Assembly: GCF_004959935.1 (NCBI RefSeq)
Contig: NZ_SMYN01000015.1
Span: forward strand, 1 to 64,000
Direction: 5' to 3'
Length of the DNA: 64,000 bases
Source: Falsirhodobacter xinxiangensis
Lineage (GTDB): Bacteria; Pseudomonadota; Alphaproteobacteria; Rhodobacterales; Rhodobacteraceae
Shown: positions 59,968 through 64,000 of the stretch, piece by piece
Numbering within the stretch: position 1 is the first letter of the stretch
Layout of the letters: the number at the start of each line of letters is the position of its first letter
The notes under the pieces: model-generated
The model's database searches: none
The model's input: only the letters and a program-made list of their open reading frames with translations
What the model was told of the DNA's origin: nothing
Translations under genes and position numbers: made by a program

Positions 59968-59977
59968 ATACTAGTAT
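59968..59977. promoter_or_regulatory. Candidate GntR operator 1
   Basis: Perfect palindrome ATACTAGTAT, 25 bases before the regulator start. A one-base variant, ATACTAATAT, lies at 60051-60060, 83 bases away on the other side of the gap. The central ACTAGT is compatible with the weak GT-N-AC core of FadR-type operators. Confidence 0.6.
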
Positions 59978-60050
59978 ACCTGTAAAACGACGCAAGTCGG
60001 AAAGGGCGGATACGGCGCGCGAAAGAAAATGCTTCCCATGTCATCTTTGC

Positions 60051-60060
60051 ATACTAATAT
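60051..60060. promoter_or_regulatory. Candidate GntR operator 2
   Basis: ATACTAATAT, matching operator 1 at nine of ten positions and lying upstream of the second ABC transporter. If both are bound by the same regulator, it could control both divergent operons. Confidence 0.5.
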
Positions 60061-60138
60061 TTCAGATGATGATCGTGCGATTCGAGGTGGCGGAGGAGGC
60101 TGCTTCATCCAGCGATGGCCCAGAGGAGGGGTCTGCCC

Positions 60139-61053
60139 ATGAAGCAATTCATAGGAAAACGAGCCATTGCGAGCGCGGTATCGCTCGTAGGGCTTGTTAT
60201 TCTGGTATTCTTTCTGTCGCGGCTGACAGGCGATCCTACGGATCTCTATCTGCCCATCGATGCCAGCCAGGAGATGCGGGACCAGTTCCGCGAGTTGAAC
60301 GGGTTCAACGATCCGCTGATCGTGCAGTTCGGGCGCTATGTCGCGGATCTGGCCCGACTGGATTTCGGCCAGTCGATCCGCGAGGCGCGGCCCGCGATCG
60401 ACGTGGTGCTTCAAGGCTTTTCGTGGACGCTTAGCCTTGCTGCGATCACCATGACGCTGGTGACGATCGCCGCCATCGTCATCGGATCGCTTGCGGCGTT
60501 CAACGTCGGCGGGGTGTTCGACCGGATCACCACATTCTTCTCGCTCATCGGGGCGTCCGCGCCGGATTTCTGGATCGCCATCGTCGCCATCGTGATCTTC
60601 GCGGTGAACCTGCATTGGCTGCCGACGTCGGGGACGGGGACGCCGTGGCATTGGGTCCTGCCGGTTGCGGTGCTGTTCATCCGGCCGTTCGGTCTGATCC
60701 TGCAGGTCGTGCGTGGGTCTATGATCACGGCGCTGTCCTCGCCCTATGTGAAGACGGCGAAGGCCAAGGGCGTCCGCTCGCGCCCGATCATTTTCGTGCA
60801 TGGTCTGCGGAACGGGATGCTGCCGGTGATCACCGTGATCGGCGATCAGGCGGCGGGCATCCTGAACGGTGCCGTGGTGGTCGAGACGATCTTCGGCTTC
60901 CCGGGCATCGGCAAGCTGATGATCGACAGCATCCTGCAGCGTGATTTCGCGGTGGTGCTGGCGGCAATCATGGTTTCGGCCCTTGCGATCTTCATCATGA
61001 ACCTGCTGATCGACCTGGCCTATGCGCTGCTCGATCCGCGCATCCGGTATTGA
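60139..61053 (+). CDS. Dipeptide/oligopeptide-type ABC transporter permease (DppB-like)
   Basis: A 304-residue permease of the peptide/nickel type with about six helices. The first helix and the following DPTDLYLPIDASQEMRDQFRELNG region, plus the EAA-like loop SSPYVKTAKAKGVRSRPIIFVHGLRNGMLPVITVIG and VETIFGFPGIGKL, are DppB-like. ATG 60139 follows GAGGAGGGG; an in-frame ATG at 60115 is also possible. First in a coupled operon. No binding-protein gene precedes it. Confidence 0.88.
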   Translation: MKQFIGKRAIASAVSLVGLVILVFFLSRLTGDPTDLYLPIDASQEMRDQFRELNGFNDPLIVQFGRYVADLARLDFGQSIREARPAIDVVLQGFSWTLSLAAITMTLVTIAAIVIGSLAAFNVGGVFDRITTFFSLIGASAPDFWIAIVAIVIFAVNLHWLPTSGTGTPWHWVLPVAVLFIRPFGLILQVVRGSMITALSSPYVKTAKAKGVRSRPIIFVHGLRNGMLPVITVIGDQAAGILNGAVVVETIFGFPGIGKLMIDSILQRDFAVVLAAIMVSALAIFIMNLLIDLAYALLDPRIRY

Positions 61054-61056
61054 GCG

Positions 61057-61983
61057 ATGAGCATGACGGAAACACTCAAATCCGCCGGCGAGCCGCCGAA
61101 GGGCCGCCTGACGACATTCCTGAAACTGCTCTGGGCCGACAAGTTCGCGTTCTTCGCGGCGGTCTTCCTGCTGATCGTGGTGCTGTGCGCGGTGTTCGGG
61201 CCGCTGCTGCTGGAAACGCTTGCGACGAAGCAGAACCTGCGTGGGCGCAATGCCGCGCCGTTCGATCTGGAAGCGGGCTGGGCGATGATCCTTGGCGCCG
61301 ATGCGCTGGGCCGTCCGCTGCTGCCGCGCATCGTGGTCGCGGCGCAGAACACGATCTTCGTGGCGGCGGGGGCAGTCTTCTTCTCGATGCTGATCGGCAC
61401 CGCGCTGGGCCTGATCGCGGGGTATTCGCGCGGCCGTGCGGCGCAGATGATCCCGCGTCTGGGCGACGTGATCATGTCCTTCCCGTCGCTGCTGCTGGCG
61501 GTGATCGTGCTTTACATTCTGGAGCCGTCGGTGGTGAACATCGTCATCGTTCTGGCGATCACGCGCATCCCGATCTATCTGCGGACCGCGCGGGCCGAGG
61601 TGCTGGAAGTGCGCGAGCGGATGTTCGTGCAGGCCGCCAAGGTCATGGGCGCATCCGACCGCCGCATCGTGTTCCGCCACATCCTGCCGGTGGTGCTGCC
61701 GACGCTGCTGACCATCGCGACGCTGGATTTCGCCTTCGTGATGCTGGCCGAAAGCTCGCTGTCCTTCCTTGGGATCGGCATTCAGGCACCGGATATCACC
61801 TGGGGCCTGATGGTGTCGCAGGGGCGTCCCTATCTGACGAATGCGTGGTGGCTGTCGTTCTGGCCGGGTCTGGCGATCATTCTGACCACGCTGTCGCTGA
61901 ACCTGCTGTCGAACTGGATGCGCATCGCGCTGGACCCGACGCAACGCTGGCGCCTTGAAATGGGAGGTCGCAAGAATGGCTGA
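61057..61983 (+). CDS. Dipeptide/oligopeptide-type ABC transporter permease (DppC-like)
   Basis: The 308-residue permease has an N-terminal cytosolic segment, then a DppC-type helix set with LGADALGRPLLPRIVVAAQNTIFV, GDVIMSFPSLLLAVIVLYIL and AESSLSFLGIGIQAPDITWGLMVSQG. It starts four bases after the first permease and overlaps the ATPase gene by eight. Confidence 0.9.
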   Translation: MSMTETLKSAGEPPKGRLTTFLKLLWADKFAFFAAVFLLIVVLCAVFGPLLLETLATKQNLRGRNAAPFDLEAGWAMILGADALGRPLLPRIVVAAQNTIFVAAGAVFFSMLIGTALGLIAGYSRGRAAQMIPRLGDVIMSFPSLLLAVIVLYILEPSVVNIVIVLAITRIPIYLRTARAEVLEVRERMFVQAAKVMGASDRRIVFRHILPVVLPTLLTIATLDFAFVMLAESSLSFLGIGIQAPDITWGLMVSQGRPYLTNAWWLSFWPGLAIILTTLSLNLLSNWMRIALDPTQRWRLEMGGRKNG

Positions 61984-63601
61984 TCATCTGCTGGAAGTGC
62001 GCGACCTGTCGGTGGAATTCCACACCGCCGCGGGCACCGTCAAAGCCGTGCAAGGCGTGACCTGGCATCTGGACCGGGGCGAGACGCTGGCGATCCTTGG
62101 CGAATCCGGGTCGGGGAAGTCGGTGTCCGCCTCGGCGGTAATGAACCTGATCGACATGCCGCCGGGCAAGATCACCTCGGGGCAGATCCTGCTGGACGGC
62201 AAGGACATGCTGAAGATGACGGCCGAACAGCGCCGCCAGATCAACGGCAAGCGCATTGCGATGATCTTTCAGGACCCGCTGGCGCACCTGAATCCGGTCT
62301 ATACCGTCGGTTGGCAGATCGCCGAGATCATGACCACCCACGGCACCGCCAAGGCCGAAGCGCAGTCCCGCGCGCTGGCGCTGTTGAAGCGCGTGGGCCT
62401 GCCCGAGCCGGAAGTGGCGATGGGCAAATATCCGCACCAGTTCTCGGGCGGGCAGCGGCAGCGTCTGATGATCGCGATGGCGATGGCCTGCAAGCCGGAC
62501 ATCCTGATCGCGGACGAGCCGACCACCGCGCTGGACGTGACGGTTCAGGCGCAGATCCTCGCGCTGATGGAGGAGTTGCAGCACGAGACGGGGATGGGTC
62601 TTCTGCTGATCACCCATGACCTTGGCGTCGTGGCTGAAATCGCCGACCGCGTGGTGGTGATGAACGGCGGCCGCATCGTCGAGGAAGGCGGCGCGGCAGA
62701 GGTCTATCGCAACCCCAAGCACCCCTATACGAAAAAGCTGATCGACGCCGCGCCTGGTAAGGGCGCGATGCCCGAAGAACGCGACCGCTCTGCCCAGCCG
62801 CTGTTGCAGGTGGAAAACCTTCAGCTGTCCTATGGCGCGTTCAAGGCGCTGAAAGGCGCGAGTTTCAACATCATGCCGGGTGAGACGGTCGCGGTGGTGG
62901 GCGAAAGCGGGTCCGGAAAATCGACGCTGGCCCGCGCCATCCTGCGGCTTGAAGAACCGGATGGGGGCCGCGCGCTTTATAATGGAAAAGACCTCGTGAC
63001 GATGGGTGCACGAGAGCTTTACGGGCTGCGCCGCGACATCCAGATGGTGTTTCAGGACCCGACCCAATCGCTGAACCCGCGCATGACGGTGTTCCAGCTG
63101 ATCTCGGAGGCTTGGGTGATCCATCCCGACATTCTGCCCCGTGCGCAGTGGAAGGAACGGGTGGGCGAGCTGCTGGTGAAGGTGGGCCTGAGCCGCGAGA
63201 TGGCGCAGCGCTATCCCCACCAATTCTCGGGCGGGCAGCGGCAGCGGATCGCCATCGCGCGGGCGCTGGCGATGGAGCCGAAGCTGATCATCTGCGACGA
63301 GGCGGTATCGGCGCTTGACGTGTCCATTCAGGCACAGGTGATCGCGCTGCTGGAAGGGCTGCGGCGCGAGTTCGACCTGTCCTATCTGTTCATCGCGCAT
63401 GACCTGCCGGTGGTGAAGGATTTCGCCGACCGCGTGATCGTCATGAAATCCGGCCAGATCGTCGAGGAAGGGCCCGTGCGTCAGGTCTTTGAAAACCCGG
63501 CCCAGCCCTATACCCGCGCGCTTCTGGCCGCGAGCCTCGATCCGGACCCTGAAGTGCAGGCCCGCCGCCGCGCCGAACGCAAGGAAGCCCTTCCCGCATG
63601 A
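61976..63601 (+). CDS. Fused double ABC ATP-binding protein (GsiA-like)
   Basis: A 541-residue protein containing two peptide-type ABC ATPases in tandem. Domain 1 has Walker [10 protein letters not shown] and the signature FSGGQRQR; domain 2 has [17 protein letters not shown] and [12 protein letters not shown]. Fusion of DppD/DppF-type subunits is as in E. coli GsiA. The ATG at 61976 overlaps the DppC-like gene by eight bases and the next gene starts at its stop. Confidence 0.93.
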   Translation: MADHLLEVRDLSVEFHTAAGTVKAVQGVTWHLDRGETLAILGESGSGKSVSASAVMNLIDMPPGKITSGQILLDGKDMLKMTAEQRRQINGKRIAMIFQDPLAHLNPVYTVGWQIAEIMTTHGTAKAEAQSRALALLKRVGLPEPEVAMGKYPHQFSGGQRQRLMIAMAMACKPDILIADEPTTALDVTVQAQILALMEELQHETGMGLLLITHDLGVVAEIADRVVVMNGGRIVEEGGAAEVYRNPKHPYTKKLIDAAPGKGAMPEERDRSAQPLLQVENLQLSYGAFKALKGASFNIMPGETVAVVGESGSGKSTLARAILRLEEPDGGRALYNGKDLVTMGARELYGLRRDIQMVFQDPTQSLNPRMTVFQLISEAWVIHPDILPRAQWKERVGELLVKVGLSREMAQRYPHQFSGGQRQRIAIARALAMEPKLIICDEAVSALDVSIQAQVIALLEGLRREFDLSYLFIAHDLPVVKDFADRVIVMKSGQIVEEGPVRQVFENPAQPYTRALLAASLDPDPEVQARRRAERKEALPA

Positions 63602-64000
63602 AACCCGATGTTCTTCTGGCTTTCGAGCCGCGCCGCCGTCAGATGGAAGCGCTGGAGCGCGACTATACCCTCCACCGCTATGATCTGGCCAAGGACAAGA
63701 AGGCGCTGCTTGCCGAGGCCGGGCCGATTTGCCGCGCGATGTATGCCAACGGGCATCTGCATGTCGATCAGGCTTTCCTCGACCTTGCCCCGGCGCTGGA
63801 GATGATCGCCGTCACCTCTGCCGGCTACGAGCCGATGGATGTCGATGCGATTGCGAACCGGGGCATCCGGCTGACCAACACCTCGGTCGCGCTGGTCGAG
63901 GATGTGGCGGATATGGCGCTGCTTTTGGTTCTGGCAACGCGGCGGCAACTCGTGCGCGGCGACGCCTATGTGCGTTCGGGCGAATGGGCGCAAAAAGGGA
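63598..64000 (+). CDS. 2-hydroxyacid dehydrogenase (N-terminal part, runs off the window)
   Basis: The visible 134 residues match the catalytic-domain start of D-2-hydroxyacid dehydrogenases: PALEMIAVTSAGYEPMDVDA, IANRGIRLTNTSVALVEDVADMALLLVLATRRQL. The Rossmann domain lies beyond the end. It overlaps the fused ABC ATPase stop by four bases (ATGA), so it is in the same operon, consistent with import of a compound that yields a 2-hydroxy or 2-oxo acid. Confidence 0.88.
   Translation, partial: MKPDVLLAFEPRRRQMEALERDYTLHRYDLAKDKKALLAEAGPICRAMYANGHLHVDQAFLDLAPALEMIAVTSAGYEPMDVDAIANRGIRLTNTSVALVEDVADMALLLVLATRRQLVRGDAYVRSGEWAQKG

Noticed and set aside
1-64000. CRISPR arrays, rRNA genes, complete insertion sequences or prophage
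   Set aside because: No repeat-spacer pattern, rRNA sequence, transposase motif set or phage structural genes were seen; the holin-like gene lies in a stress-protein context.

Overview
The window is GC-rich, densely coded alphaproteobacterial DNA, most likely from Rhodobacterales (Paracoccus/Rhodobacter-type). This rests on codon bias, the TakP-type TRAP transporter, DUF6525 and AztD-like proteins, VPLPA-CTERM surface proteins, and the class of replication/partition genes. I could run no searches, so family names come from motifs and remembered family features.

Layout. 0-1.6 kb: a broken serine-recombinase C-terminus abuts tRNA-Ser(UGA), followed by tpiA and a SufA-type Fe-S carrier. 1.6-5.8 kb: a plasmid/chromid replication module with a Rep_3-type initiator, an iteron origin (22-bp period) beside an AT-rich segment, parA and parB, and three identical parS-like palindromes. 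5.8-9.0 kb: a TakP-type TRAP transporter. 9.2-12.3 kb: glutamine-dependent NAD synthetase and a GlxA-type regulator. 12.4-16.2 kb: an unusual cluster (RibD-C reductase, methyltransferase, glycosyltransferase, a pterin-synthase homologue with an altered metal site, and a dehydrogenase) that looks like an uncharacterised pterin-type pathway. 16.3-20.6 kb: a TPP riboswitch and thiDOSGEF. 20.8-22.0 kb: a zinc exporter and its SmtB/CzrA-type repressor with a palindromic operator. 22-29.7 kb: HWE histidine kinase, AGE-family epimerase, aldo/keto reductase + MFS pump + divergent LysR, and a three-gene membrane stress operon.

29.8-32.5 kb: a Zur-box-controlled zinc operon (COG0523 GTPase, DUF6525, AztD-like). 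32.5-39.3 kb: a co-directional run with a sulfur theme (LLM monooxygenase, acyl-CoA-dehydrogenase-like oxygenase, PanE-like reductase, TetR, GST-kappa isomerase, mercaptopyruvate sulfurtransferase, FAD lactate-type oxidase). 39.4-45.4 kb: a phosphate-themed island with two CYTH proteins, an exo/endonuclease-phosphatase and an alkaline phosphatase, the last two with C-terminal sorting tails. 45.5-47.8 kb: an ECF sigma/anti-sigma pair and a divergent DUF4394 protein sharing a 15-bp element. 48.2-49.1 kb: decayed fragments of an amino-acid-type ABC importer and an LLM monooxygenase. 49.5-53.3 kb: an NhaC-like antiporter, an AI-2E-family protein with an extra C-terminal domain, and a CsbD protein whose only sensible start is ATA. 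53.6-60 kb: an eight-gene GntR-led operon that couples a polar-amino-acid-type ABC importer to sugar-acid enzymes. 60.1 kb to the end: a divergent dipeptide/nickel-type ABC transporter and the start of a 2-hydroxyacid dehydrogenase.

The plasmid-type origin lies beside housekeeping genes (tRNA-Ser, tpiA, thi genes). This suggests a chromid, or a plasmid integrated into a chromosome. Metal homeostasis (zinc), sulfur and phosphate scavenging recur through the window.
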